The notes beneath the pieces are model-generated. The model did not search any database. It saw only the letters and a list, made by a program, of their open reading frames with translations, and had not been told where the DNA came from. The position numbers were made by a program, and so were the translations under genes. A DNA stretch of 64,000 nucleotides, from assembly GCA_947561585.1 (NCBI GenBank), contig CANNZV010001439.1, positions 62,001 through 126,000 of the forward strand. Reading direction: 5' to 3'. The stretch comes from Caprella mutica. Taxonomy: Eukaryota; Arthropoda; Malacostraca; Amphipoda; Caprellidae. Numbering within the stretch: the first letter of the stretch is position 1; each line of letters begins with the position of its first letter. Positions 21,641 through 34,529 of the stretch are shown here, one piece after another.

Positions 21641-24600
21641 CTGGGTAGAAGAGGGTTAAACCAACGGTCAGCAGATAGGCAAAAGATAACCATTATAATA
21701 AACCGCCTATGCTTAACCGTGGGTATCATAGTGGTGGAGGAAAAGTGGTGGTATGGGGTGAAGAATGGAGGCAGAATAGGGAAATGGGGATAAAAGTGGA
21801 GGGAGAAAATTTCCTAACTTTTATTTGACTATTTCTAGCTTCATCTTTTATTGGTCTCAATTCTACCTTTTTATTAATAATTCACGTAATAGTTTTCTTT
21901 GCAGAATGAGGAATAGAAATCAAGGTCAATAACTTCAGTTCTGGTGAAGTGAATAACAAACATTTCCTGTAAAATCTCTGTGAAATATCGTCATGTTGAC
22001 AACGTGGCTTCTTGTCTAGACGTTATCCTTATAAATAACACCAATAGGGTTTGAACTAGTAAGTAATGGAGTTTCACTTAAGGAATGGATATAAAATGTA
22101 TATGAATAACAAATTGATAGTCCTGTATAGCAGACTGTATACTTTGTAGGTTGTGCATATCATTATAGAAGGTACGTGCGGAGTAAATGATAATTTGGAC
22201 ACCGCATAGACCTTCCGGCTAAAAATATGCTCTTACTTAAACAGATTGAAGTACGAGATAGAAGATATAGATTGATGGTACGAGATTATGATCAACATTT
22301 TGTTATATCAACTGCCGTTCACCAAATATTTCAGAAAAAGGATTCATGGTATCTCAAATAAATATCTCCACATATTAGGTAAAAATTGCAATATTTTACT
22401 CTAGTATATTGTAACTCAACTCTTTTTCTTTTTTCTCATCATGTTCTTATAAGCTGATTCACCATTTCTTCAAGTACAATGGGAGTTTAAATTGCCTGAC
22501 GTATGCTAGCTGGAGCTGAACGTAATGGTCGCTAAGGGATGGCCGGTGGGGCATGGGTGCCCCGAGGGCGAATGCTCGGAAGACCAGACACTGCGATTTA
22601 AAGAACTTGTAAGGTATAGGATAGGTACGGTGTAGGTACACACAATTTAAAGAGATAATAACATACGATAAAAAACACTGAGCGTAAATTCTATACAAAC
22701 ATGAAGAGCACAGAATATGTTCATATGTAATATAGTATGTGTTATAGTAATATAGAATGTTATAGAATGTTATAGTAAATAATAACAATATATATTGAAT
22801 ATCTTTCAGTTATGTGCTTCTAAAATATGAGCTGAAACTCAGAGATAAATCAGAGGTATGCAAATCAAGTACCATTTGCATTTGGTTCATGAGAGAAGTA
22901 CCCAGAGGTTCAGAAGCTGTATCGGGCGGTAGACTGCTTTAAGAAAAGGTAATTAATAAAGCTGATAGCCTCAAGATAAGCTAATTAACAGCACCCGAAG
23001 CTATCAATCAGTCACCTAACTCTGCCTTTATCATAAAGCTAAGATAGTACCGGTGCCGGAATAGAACCCTGGGGTAACCCCTAGACAAACTGATCTAATC
23101 AAACTAGTGATAGGGTGAACTGAACTGTGTAGTTGATGACTTCTAGATAAAGTAAGTAGCCCGCCCACTCAATTATCCATTTAGACAAACTCTGCATAAT
23201 AAATAAGGTATTTACACATTACTGTGAGATAGTAAATTGGAAAAAAGGCACAAAACAAAGCAGGTACAGAGTTCACTTTAAATGAACGCAGCATGATACA
23301 CATAGAGCTTAATTGTTATTAGTTTAGACAAGATCATTGACTTAAACGACCCGAAACTAATCAATAAATTATGCTTAAGCCTATCTGCACCGATCAATCT
23401 AAATCCAATTTGTGCCAATCAACATCAGGCTTCGCTTGTACAAGAGATTAACAATAAATGAATGGCACCAGAGAACAGCAAGAACTGGTAGAAAAACTAC
23501 TATAGATGCAAAAACTAAAATAATGACACTAAAATGGGGTTTGCAAAATACATTTGATATATAGAAATTTGGCATTGAAAAATTCTATTTGACTATATTA
23601 CAAAAAATGTTTGATGAACTTTCTCTAAGTTTGTACAAGATATTCTTTATGATGGATCAATATAAACAATTGATTGATTGATTTACTTCCAATTGTTGTA
23701 TTATTCTTTATGTATTTAAAAAAAAACTCTGGTGTGACAGCTGTCATCCTCTAGATAAAAGAAAACATAGAAAGGGTAAACAGGCTAATGATTAAAATAG
23801 TTAGGTCTTAACTATAACAACGTAGAAAATATGACGTGAAGCCAACCTATCATTTTCGGGATGAAGTACCTACCTTCAAGCTGAACCTTTTTCTAACGTC
23901 TTTCTCAAACATAAAACCATGATTTTTGGCCAACTGCATGTATGATTTTTACACATTCCTTCTATACAATAATTGCATGTTAATAGTCTATAAATATTCA
24001 GTGATTTATTGCTTCGTCGCCGAGCAAACTATCTTGTTCAACGACTGCTAAACATGACAAATGGTTACGCTATTACCATATTACTATGCACTTAATAACT
24101 ATACAGTTACAGCGGAATTTTGAGTACTACACAGAAAATGGAGATATTTAAATAAATTATCATTTTGTAATTACATTTTTGTGCAAGTTGAAGTTTAAAC
24201 AACTAGCAAAAATGATGTGTAATATTCGAAACATAGGAAGAATTCAATTTTAACCCTTAGTCAATCGTTGGTACTTTCAAGTACAGGGTGATTATATTCA
24301 AATTGAGTATGGCTAAATTCATTATTTAAAACATATTAAGGATTGAATTGAGGTTATTTTGAAATGAATAAATGAGTATGGATTAATTGCATATATTGAC
24401 AATACGGCAGACAAAAGTTCGAGCAAAAACCTGACATTTCTTGGCATGGAGCATACGGGAGATGGCAATCTTGACGATCATTGCAATTGAGAAAATACTC
24501 ATTAGGTTATCTTTCAAGGACATCTGAATCCTTTCTTACGTAATGAAGCTCCTAATTCGCATGGAGATATACTGAACAAACAGAGATAATATCAAGGTTG

Positions 24601-25740
24601 AGATTGCTGAGATAATGTGGGATTGTGAAGATATAAACCTTTTAATGGTAAGTGAAGTTAATAATTAGGCATCCTCTTGTTCTAATGATTTAACACACTC
24701 TGGCTAAATGCTAAAGTTTAGAATTATTAATGCGAAATACAGGATAAACAAACATTGTCTTTATTCAGAAAAAATCAATATTTGATAAATAATAAATCTA
24801 AGATATGAAAACTTGATGCAAGATGAATTAAAAATCAATCCAATTTGAATAGTACAGTTATGGAGTGATCATAGAAGATCAAATAGGGTCCTACCATCGA
24901 TAGCCCCACTTTAACTGATTCCTGCCACAGTATGAGAATTTTATTGTCTCATTGAAGAAAAGTAATATAGAATGGTTCAGTCAGGTAATCATCATTTTGT
25001 TCAATCAGCAATAATTGCATTCTCGGTCCCACACGTACGACCATGGGGACCAGCTTAATAACTTAATTTTTATGGTTCCCCTCTAGAGCTGGGACCACAG
25101 CCATCAATTAAATCACCACCACTCTTAATAAACCATAAAAACAATGGCTTATTAAATACAGCAGGGTAATACATGAAATTAAACCACGGGCTGTTTTTTA
25201 TCAATTCCCCACTGTGGTTTTTGAGTGGGAGATTTCTCACTGGTAAATGTATGAGTTCTCACGAAACTTGACGGGATTTTTAAACTTGCTTTCATTCTTG
25301 CTCGCACAAACAAATTTTATTTGCAGTGTATCGAATGGACGGAATTCGAAATGAAATCGTGACCGGAAATTGTCTTTAGATATTGCTACATATTATCTCA
25401 TTTGCAACGAACAGCAATTCAAACATCTTTTAATCAATATAGTAATATTTCGATCACTTAAATGAAAATTTAGAAACTTAGAAAAACAGATAATTTAGTA
25501 AAAAGATTTTTTTTCAAATTTGTTTATAGTTTTTTTTAACGTTCAAAGAAATATCAAACAAAGTCTTGAATAGCGCTATTGGAAGTATCTTGTTTTACGT
25601 CACCCTAGAGTAAGTTATTGTTACTTTTTTAGATCTAGATTGTAGAGCAAGTGTCGCACATTCTGTGCAGTCTTGAAACACAAAGAACAAAAAGAAGGCA
25701 ATTCTGAAGCTCGTGACGAACTTATTTATGATTCGATATG
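21641..25740. other. Low-repeat AT-rich spacer
   Basis: The longest stretch of the intron without tandem arrays. 22,490-22,600 is GC-richer and holds part of a 109-codon minus-strand frame I cannot assign. A 60-bp segment at 23,874-23,933 has a minus-strand acceptor (TGCAG) and donor (AAG|GTAGGT) and is open; see findings. No RNA gene recognised. Confidence 0.5.
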
Positions 25741-26668
25741 GTGAGATTAGGGGTGAGATGGGAGAGGTGTAAGAGAGGTGTGAGGTGTATTGGAGGTGTA
25801 AGAGAGGTATAAGAGAGGTATAAGAGAGGTATAAGAGAGGTATAAGAGAGGTGTAAGAGAGAGGTGTAAGAGAGAGGTGTAAGAGAGAGGTGTAAGAGAG
25901 AGGTGTAAGAGAGAGGTGTAAGAGAGAGGTGTGTAAGAGAGAGGTGTGTAAGAGAGAGGTGTGTAAGAGAGAGGTGTGTAAGAGAGAGGTGTGTAAGAGA
26001 GAGGTGTGTAAGAGAGAGGTGTGTAAGAGAGAGGTGTGTAAGAGAGAGGTGTGTAAGAGAGAGGTGTGTAAGAGAGAGGTGTAAGAGAGAGGTGTAAGAG
26101 AGAGGTGTGTAAGAGAGGTGTGTAAGAGAGGTGTGTAAGAGAGAGGTGTGTAAGAGAGAGGTGTGTAAGAGAGGTGTGTAAGAGAGAGGTGTAAGAGAGA
26201 GGTGTAAGAGAGAGGTGTAAGAGAGAGGTGTGTAAGAGAGGTGTGTAAGAGAGGTGTAAGAGAGAGGTGTAAGAGAGAGGTGTGTAAGAGAGAGGTGTGT
26301 AAGAGAGAGGTGTGTAAGAGAGAGGTGTGTAAGAGAGAGGTGTGTAAGAGAGAGGTGTGTAAGAGAAGTGTGTAAGAGAGAGGTGTGTAAGAGAGGTGTA
26401 AGAGAGGTGTAAGAGAGGTGTAAGAGAGGTGTAAGAGAGGTGTAAGAGAGGTGTAAGAGAGGTGTAAGAGAGGTGTAAGAGAGGTGTAAGAGAGGTGTAA
26501 GAGAGGTGTAAGAGAGGTGTAAGAGAGGTGTAAGAGTGAGGTGTAAGAGGTACAAGAGAGGTCTGAAGTGTATGGGAGGTATAAGAGAGGTGGTAGATGT
26601 ATGGGAGGTGTAAAAGGTATATGAGAAAGGTAAGATGTTTAAGGGAGGTGTGGGAGGTGTAAGAGAGG
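25741..26668. repeat. GAGGTGTAAGAGA polypurine-rich minisatellite
   Basis: Nested 12-, 14- and 16-bp units (GTGTAAGAGAGG, GTGTAAGAGAGAG, GTGTGTAAGAGAGAG) in blocks: 12-mers at both ends, 16-mers in two central blocks. In the sense (minus) transcript this is a CU-rich tract with about 65-70 UCUCUUAC motifs. Long frames on the minus strand are repeat artefacts. Confidence 0.95.
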
Positions 26669-27109
26669 TGTACATAAGAAGGCACAGGAAAAAACAGCGT
26701 ATATAAAAATTATAAATGCTGACCACCAAAATATATTCACAATAGGTTAGGTTAGCGGTCCAGTTGGAGGGACTGAATTGCTTCGATAGTGACAAAGTGT
26801 ATATTTTACTGAATATTGAGCGTTACTCTTCCATGGAGGATATTTGTACTAAAATAATATGAAGTGGTTAATATAGCGTGACTAGAAATATCCCATAAAA
26901 TATATATTTAGTTACAGCTCTTAACTTTAAAGAATTAGCAAACAAAATGGCGGTGCATAATAATAACACAATCGAATGGTTGTTTCTCTTGCTGTAGAAA
27001 TTATAGATTCTTATTCCTAAGATAAACAAAGAAAATAAAGGAGGTGTATTACAAATATAGGCAATAATGGGAAGAATTATAGCTATCAGGTATGAAAAAT
27101 ACAGTAATT

Positions 27110-27305
27110 ATATGTGTGGTGCAGATGTACCATCACCACAAAGAGTGGTGCAGATGTACCATCACCACAAAGAGTGGTGCACATGTACCATCACCACAAA
27201 GAGTGGTGAACATGTAGCATCACCACAAAGAGTGGTGCACATGTACCATCACCACAAAGAGTGGTGCACATGTACCATCACCACAAAGAGTGGTGCACAT
27301 GTACC
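27110..27305. repeat. 29-bp minisatellite with hairpin-forming unit
   Basis: About six to seven copies. Each contains CATCACCACAAAGAGTGGTG, whose CACCAC and GTGGTG parts pair across a short loop. Confidence 0.92.
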
Positions 27306-27356
27306 AAAAAATGGGAAAATAATTTACAACCTATCATTCAGAAATTCATACCCAGT

Positions 27357-27454
27357 GAAAAAGTTATGGTGGGGCCATGGAAGATTGAGAGAGAAAGTTA
27401 TGGTGGGGCCATAGAAGGTTGAAGGGGATCTAATCTTCTATGGCCCACCATAAC
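27357..27454. repeat. 34-bp repeat family, two copies plus inverted copy
   Basis: Two direct copies of AAGTTATGGTGGGGCCATGG/AGAAGATT type, then an inverted copy (AATCTTCTATGGCCCACCAT) forming a hairpin. Same family as 6,256, 32,322 and 49,386. Confidence 0.9.
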
Positions 27455-27871
27455 ATATTAATGTTCCATATTTAGTATGTTATTCCTAAATGTGTTGGGT
27501 TTAGCCTATAGTTTGACATTTAAATTGTTTGTTAAGATTTAAACTATATAGAATAACTTATTCTAATGAAATATTGATGTTAATACGGAACACATTGGCA
27601 AATATATCAGATAATAACATTTTATATGAAACAACAATTAATTTATATATTTATTTTAAAATTTTAATATATCTAACTAAGAATATTTCTTGTGTATCTC
27701 TTTAATAAAGAGTTAGTAATAAATATTTTAGCACATATGTAGATACATCTTTGAGTTTTATTATTGCTATCATTCTTCACTGGTGTACTCTTCCCGTTAA
27801 TAATTACAGTGTGAACACAACCCTGTGCAATTTACTGAGTTTGTTTACTTGGAAGATAATATGGGGCCATA

Positions 27872-28025
27872 GGGTAATAAAGTGAGCATCTAGGGTAATA
27901 AAGTGAGCATCTAGGGTAATAATGTTTGGATCTAGGGTAATAAAGTTTGTATTCTAGGGTAAAATTAAGAGCAGCAAATTTAAAAACAAATAATTTCAGG
28001 GTAAAAAATTTATTCAGGGTAAAAT
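27872..28025. repeat. ~21-bp imperfect repeat
   Basis: Units of ATCTAGGGTAATAAAGT followed by a variable part, decaying into TTCAGGGTAAAA copies. The AGGGTAA core is not the telomeric TTAGG repeat. Confidence 0.8.
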
Positions 28026-29062
28026 AAATAATTTATTATTAATTTTAATTTCAAACCAGACTTATAGTAAGAGAAATTTGATAAAAGTAACTCAATTATT
28101 TTAGGGTAAGAAGTGCCAGATTTTTAGGGGAAAACACTATTTCCTTTTAACTGAAAATATGAAATAATTTCTCAAGGTCTCGAACATTTCGCAATCAAAG
28201 AAAAAAGATGAAATGAGAAGATAGAGTAATGTGGAAATTAAAGATATGACTAATTTAAAGGGATATATAGATATTAAGTTACTTGAAATTAAATAAAGAT
28301 ATTAAATAGATAAAATAAATAGAACTATATTTAAAATTATACGTGGTTAAGATATCATTTTTTATAAGATTGGTGAACAATGATATACATTTACCTTCAT
28401 TGTTAGGAAAATATCAAGGTTAAACGATGGGTAAAAATTGAGTTTATTAATATTATGAACACTGTAAAATAGTACAAATATAAATATTAGCACATAGATT
28501 ATGAATTGAAATATAGTACGTATTTTTATATTAAAAAACCTATTCTTTTAGTACATTCGAAATTGAATTATTTATTATTTTAAATGAAGCCAAAATGTTA
28601 TTAAAATTTCTAATCCTTGCTATCAGCTGCTTGCCAAGCGTATTATTAGGTTAGTGTGACGGACAGACAGACACAAACCATTTATTGAACTGAAATTAGA
28701 ATAATTTCCTATCCATGCTATCAGCTGCTTGCCAAGCGAATTATTAGACAGAAGCCATTTTCTTTTCAGTTGTTGTTCATTCAATTATATGTATTAAATA
28801 CAAACAAATTTTTCAAGATATTTTCAAACAAATACAAAAAGCTTAACTATTATTCTTAAATTGTTATTACGTTCATAAATAGATAAGAATATACTGTACG
28901 TATTTCTATTTGTTATATATCCATGGAAGATATATGTACTTGCAATTTAAGAGGCTTTTCTTTGACAGTACTACCTAGTGACAAGTTAGACATAGGTAGA
29001 GAGCCTATATGGTTAACTATGTACAGTTATCTATGTAGCTTCAACTAAGTGTACTATGTAGG
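28026..29062. other. AT-rich spacer with a 40-bp duplication
   Basis: GCTATCAGCTGCTTGCCAAG occurs at about 28,619 and 28,718 in otherwise similar ~45-bp contexts. Nothing else recognised. Confidence 0.5.
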
Positions 29063-29222
29063 GATAACTAGGTACATAACTAGGTACATAACTAAGTACA
29101 TAACTAGGTACATAACTAGGTACATAACTAGGTACATAACTAGGTACATAACTAGGTACATAACTAGGTACATAACTAGGTACATAACTAGGTACATAAC
29201 TAGGTACATAACTAGGTATAGA
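29063..29222. repeat. 12-bp minisatellite
   Basis: About 13 copies of AACTAGGTACAT, nearly identical; the GTAC centre makes each unit partly palindromic. Confidence 0.95.
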
Positions 29223-31621
29223 GTTAACTAATTGTACAACTATGTAGGATTAACTATGTTAAACCATAGTAGGAAAATGTAGAAAAGATTACATGTAGAA
29301 GTTTAGTTTTGTATTTTACAAAATGATGAAGAATCTCTACATTAAATTATATATTATATCGTTCATTATGGATAATATTATTCCAAGCAATAGATTGTTC
29401 TAATAATATTTCGTTATATGTACCACTTATTATGTATGGAAATCAATATTGACTTACGATTACATTTGTTAAAATTAGATTAAGCATTGAATTATTAAAG
29501 ATAATATCCTAAAATTAATTCAATTCCAAAGACATTATTTGCAATAAATATCATTTGAGAGAATTCAGTAGATTGGCTCTTCACGTTCGAAACAATAAAA
29601 CCAACTAACGTTCGACGTGGAATGTTCCTACATCATTAATTTAGTTTCAATTCGTGAGGTTGTAGAGGTGTAGGATATCATCAGGGCTACACGCCGCACC
29701 TATCCTACGGGGTATCTAGGATACGCAAAAGATACAACCTACCTACCTGCTTAAACCGTCACCCAATCACAGGCAAGGAGTATGAAACGCAACATCTCTC
29801 ACCCAATCAGCAGTCAGGAGTATGAAACGCAACAGTCGGTGTGGCTCTCTTACGTCACGATAGTGGGAATACTGAGAGCTGATTGGTGGAGAGTTTACAA
29901 GTCTGTGCCGTATAGGTTGAAGGTCGTACGTTTAGGATGTGTTAGGAAGAACAAACATCACATTTGTTCACACCCCAACCATTGGCACATTGACTAATTT
30001 GAAATGTTTTTTCTAGGACTTTGGGAAGGAAAATCAAACAAGATTTAGTCTGGTTTTATTACTGCAATTATTTGGCGTCTAGTTTCCACAACATGAGCTT
30101 CAATTATTCTAAACACAACTGGAGACTTCGATGCTTCGTGTGTAGTAATCTTAGTTTGAACATTTCAGTCGTAAACAAAATGAACACATATAGAGTAAGG
30201 GCTTTATGAATTATATATATATAACCATTACTATAAAAATATATTTTATACAGTTATAGGTGTCGAATTTTATATAACCATGCTAAAACAAATTTATATT
30301 GTACATACATAAAGATATAAAATTGTGTTTTTACTTAATTCCTAAAAATTAGATTATAATTTAAAAAATGGATTTCTAGAAAGGCAACGGAACTTTTTTC
30401 AGTTCACTCAGTTCTCAAAGGCCTACACACAGAGAGATAATTAGTACAGACACATCACGTAGTGTGTAGTTGGTACACACTTTGATGTGTCTGTTTCGTG
30501 ACTAGTGAAACAGCTCTGTGTAATTGAAAGGAAAAGCAATGAATGTAAAGGACTGGTTAGCAGAGAGAAACACTAGGTATGATATAATTAACATTAATTA
30601 AATGAGCTCTAACTGTAAAATTAATATCAACATAATAATGGTTATTAGTTAGAATATCTCTAATATTAATTTAATGTAGAGATTAATTTTAACCATAATG
30701 TTAATTGTATTGTATCTATTTATTATAATATAATTAATATCAATTTAAATGGAATTTAACCATAATATTAATATTAATTCAATTGATTTTTTTTATAATA
30801 TTATTAATAATTATTAAGTAGGGGTTTACGGCCTTCTTTCGAACCAACTGCCACATCTTTAGCAAATTTATTAACTATTCATTCCATATGATTTTATGTC
30901 AGTGATACCGGTAAAATAAACGGTAAACAGGGACAGAGAGGGAATTATTTCACAGATTTAATAATTAGTGATAATTTTTTCCAGTTTTAAATCACAAAGT
31001 TTTTTTTGAGGATAGGATAGGTTATCTTTTTAAAGTTTTAGCTCGAAAAGTGAATTGCGATCCACATTTCTACGCTAAATTCTAGACGGAAGAAGAAAAA
31101 GAAATTAGAGGAGGCCGTGTCGTAAGATCGTGTGAAGGGGGAGTTACGCATGGGAATTATTCCCACACGACGAGGGGGGACGTACGTGGGTAAAAAAAAG
31201 TGGATAAAATAAAAAAAATGGTAAAAATGGAAAAAAAACTATGGGATTTATTTTTAAATTTCACTGTAGACAATTATTCCAATAATAATATTATAAATTG
31301 ATTATAAATGCAAGTTCTTGAGTATCATTTATCAATAGCAACATTATTACAGGCAATAAATAACGTAGTGATTCAATAAAAAATATAAAATGCATTGAAA
31401 AAAATCATCAATAAATCAAAACTATAAACAGGCTTGACAATGATTTATATCCTTTGACATGATAAATTATGATAAAATAGATATATGAAAAGGTACAATA
31501 AATCACTATATCATTGATATACCTTTAGGGCTGAGATATTTCGAAGGGATTTAACCAGACGTACGATTTGTAGTTGTCAACCTAGGGATATAAGGTACAG
31601 AGTGTGCATAATTAACCGACA
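29223..31621. other. AT-rich spacer
   Basis: 29,640-29,960 is GC-richer, with repeated phrases (GGAGTATGAAACGCAACA at 29,777 and 29,817; CACCCAATCA twice). 30,428-30,525 contains an imperfect inverted pair with GACACATCA/TGATGTGTC. No coding region recognised. Confidence 0.5.
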
Positions 31622-32100
31622 CGAAATGGATATGGTGTATCTAGCCATGATTAAGATAATCTGAACAAGATATGGTATATCTAGCCATGTTTAAGATAAT
31701 CTGAACAAGATATGGTATATCTAGCCATGTTTAAGATAATCTGAACAAGATATGGTGTATCTAGCCATGTTTAAGATAATCTGAACAAGATATGGTATAT
31801 CTAGCCATGTTTAAGATAATCTGAACAAGATATGGTATATCTAGCCATGTTTAAGATAATCTGAACAAGATATCATGTATATCTAGCCATGTTTAAGATA
31901 ATCTGAACAAGATATGGTATATCTAGCCATGTTTAAGATAATCTGAACAAGATATGGTATATCTAGCCATGTTTAAGATAATCTGAACAAGATATGGTAT
32001 ATCTAGCCATGTTTAAGATAATCTGAACTAGATATAATGTATCTAGCTATATATAAGATAATCTGAACTAGATATAATGTATCTAGCTATATATTTATAT
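31622..32100. repeat. 40-bp minisatellite
   Basis: About 11-12 copies with core TATATCTAGCCATGTTTAAG followed by ATAATCTGAACAAGATATGG. It decays at the right end to ATGTATCTAGCTATATAT copies. Confidence 0.95.
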
Positions 32101-32321
32101 AATGTGAATGAGATAATTATGATATATCTTGCCAAGGATATTATAAAATAAAAAGTATGTCTCATTTTTTCCAACTCCAAATACTATGTAAAGATAAACA
32201 GAAGTCATATTATAAATAAATAAAAAAATATTGGTGATATATTTATTCAGTGACTTTAAATGTTGAAGGTTTAACATAACTTGTTTTTATAAATATACCT
32301 CATCGTTAAATTAGATTGCAC

Positions 32322-33148
32322 AGAGAGAAAGTTATGGTGGGGCCATAGAAGATTGAGAGAGAAAGTTATGGTGGGGCCATAGAAGATTGAGAGAGAAAGT
32401 TATGGTGGGGCCATAGAAGATTGAGAGAGAAAGTTATGGTGGGGCCATAGAAGATTGAGAGAGAAAGTTATGGTGGGGCCATAGAAGATTGAGAGAGAAA
32501 GTTATGGTGGGGCCATAGAAGATTGAGAGAGAAAGTTATGGTGGGGCCATAGAAGATTGAGAGAGAAAGTTATGGTGGGGCCATAGAAGATTGAGAGAGA
32601 AAGTTATGTTGGGGCCATAGAAGATAGAGAGAGAAAGTTATGGTGGGGCCATAGAAGATTGAGAGATAAAGTTATGGTGGGGCCATAGAAGATTGAGAGA
32701 GAAAGTTATGGTGGGGCCATAGAAGATTGAGAGAGAAAGTTATGGTGGGGCCATAGAAGATTGAGAGAGAAAGTTATGGTGGGGCCATAGAAGATTGAGA
32801 GAGAAAGTTATGTTGGGGCCATAGAAGATAGAGAGAGAAAGTTATGGTGGGGCCATAGAAGATTGAGAGAGAAAGTTATGGTGGGGCCATAGAAGATTGA
32901 GAGAGAAAGTTATGGTGGGGCCATAGAAGATTGAGAGAGAAAGTTATGTTGGGGCCATAGAAGATAGAGAGAGAAAGTTATGGTGGGGCCATAGAAGATT
33001 GAGAGAGAAAGTTATGGTGGGGCCATAGAAGATTGAGAGAGAAAGTTATGTTGGGGCCATAGAAGATAGAGAGAGAAAGTTATGGTGGGGCCATAGAAGA
33101 TTGAACTTCATTCTCAATCTTCTATGGCCCACCATAACTCCTCCCTCA
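32322..33148. repeat. 34-bp minisatellite capped by an inverted copy
   Basis: About 23 copies of a 34-bp unit (AAAGTTATGGTGGGGCCATA + GAAGATTGAGAGAG). A linked variant (ATGTTGGGG with AGATAGAGAG) recurs at about 32,608, 32,811, 32,947 and 33,049, that is every six, four and three units, so groups were duplicated together. The array ends with one inverted copy (AATCTTCTATGGCCCACCAT). Confidence 0.96.
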
Positions 33149-34129
33149 CAATCAATTGTAGTATCAGTTGCCGGTAAGTGTTTATAGAGCGGTACATCGT
33201 AAGGGTTGCTATAGCTGTCAAACGCAAAAAATAGATTTGTGACATGCGTTATGTACAGTCACTCTCTACAGTGTACAGGTAACAGAGAGAAAAGAGGTCA
33301 GTGGTGATAGAGGGACCGGAACCTGAAGGTATGGAGAATAATAAACGAAAAAAAGTTATAATGAAACTTTTTTCTATAAAGTTTTTTTATAAAAAAAATT
33401 CTATGAAAAAAGATTAAAACTTTTCTAAAACTTTTTTTAATACACTTTATTAATAAACTTTTTTTAATAAAACGTTGTTTATAATAAAATGTTTTTAATT
33501 AGTTTAGGTATATTTTTTTGAGTTTAGGTTCTATGAGTTTATCGAAATAGGAAACTAACAAATTTTCTATATTCGGCCATATAATGGCCATCAATTTTCT
33601 AAAACTGAGGGATATGCATTTCAGACTAAAGGAAATTTGTTCACTGTATACGGTAGTTCTCTTACTCATGACTTTACATACTTCTCAACTGTACCTGAGA
33701 AAAGAGTCTTTGCGAATTATTAATTTCTCTAAAAACAGTGTTTTAACTTCCTAACTTCTTCAAACCTTACCAGTCTATCCGTGCACCAAGACCAGGTATA
33801 ACTTCTTTAAGTTTTTTATTGAAAAATTAGTAAAGTGTCTCTTAATCATGGCACTTAGACTGCACATCTGCAAGGTGTTCCATCTTAACTATAGACTGTA
33901 ATTTAGTCTTAGCATCTGAAAGTAACTTTCAACTGCTAAGTGAAACGTTGCAGGGTGTAGTCCCGTAACTAGTCTGCTTGAAACGAAATTTATAAAGCAT
34001 TGCGTGAGACAAACATTTAATATAGCGCTGAATTAAATTAAATTATATTATTTTCAGAGAAAATTGTTCCATGATAAAAAGATTCTTCACCTGAAATAAA
34101 ATCGTAGGTTATAAATTTAAAAAAATTCT
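33149..34129. other. AT-rich spacer with a family F fragment
   Basis: 33,560-33,715 contains ATGGCCATCAATTTTCTAAA, CAGACTAAAGGAAATTTGTT, then GTAGTTCTCTTACTCA, matching foldback family F. Nothing else recognised. Confidence 0.6.
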
Positions 34130-34243
34130 TTCGTCGGACACTATATACTAAATAGTCCTATGAATAATATTTTAAATTATGATATTTCACGATAAAATAC
34201 CATCAATATTCACCGTAATGGACAATAACAGACAATGTGGTTA
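34130..34243 (+). repeat. Dispersed repeat C, copy 3
   Basis: TTCGTCGGACACTATA, AAATTATGATATTTCACG, CCATCAATATTCACCG, TAATGGACAATAACAGACAA. Confidence 0.8.
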
Positions 34244-34529
34244 TTTTCTCACGTGGTGTCTATTTCAGAGTTGGGTCATCACATTCCTAGTCTATGTAGG
34301 GCAGGTTGGTGGGACATAATTTATAGCGGGTAATGCCCCCCCCCAAACGGTCATAAGTTGACCGCTGTAATACAGTGAGTTTCTCTTTTAAAAGAGAATG
34401 AAATTTTAATGGGACACATCAGGACATAATCTTCTATTCTTCCAGTATAAATTTTCTACTGGGTATGTGAAGAGATGCAAGATGAAATATAAAAATAATG
34501 TGATTCTAGTTCCGTATTTTGATACAGAA

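Noticed and set aside
22459..22788. 109-codon minus-strand frame with a GC-richer 3' part
   Set aside because: No family recognised, Tyr/Ile-rich low-complexity start, no splice or promoter support. It may be an element remnant.
23041..23085. Possible tRNA T-arm (GGGTTCTATTCC on the minus strand)
   Set aside because: The stems do not pair properly and no D-arm, anticodon arm or acceptor stem is found at the right spacing.
25722..26795. Two long minus-strand frames rich in Leu/Ser/Thr/His
   Set aside because: Repeat-derived from the GAGGTGTAAGAGA array; composition simply mirrors the unit.
27872..28025. Interstitial telomere repeat (AGGGTAA)
   Set aside because: The period is about 21 bp and not TTAGG or TTAGGG; only the short word is similar.
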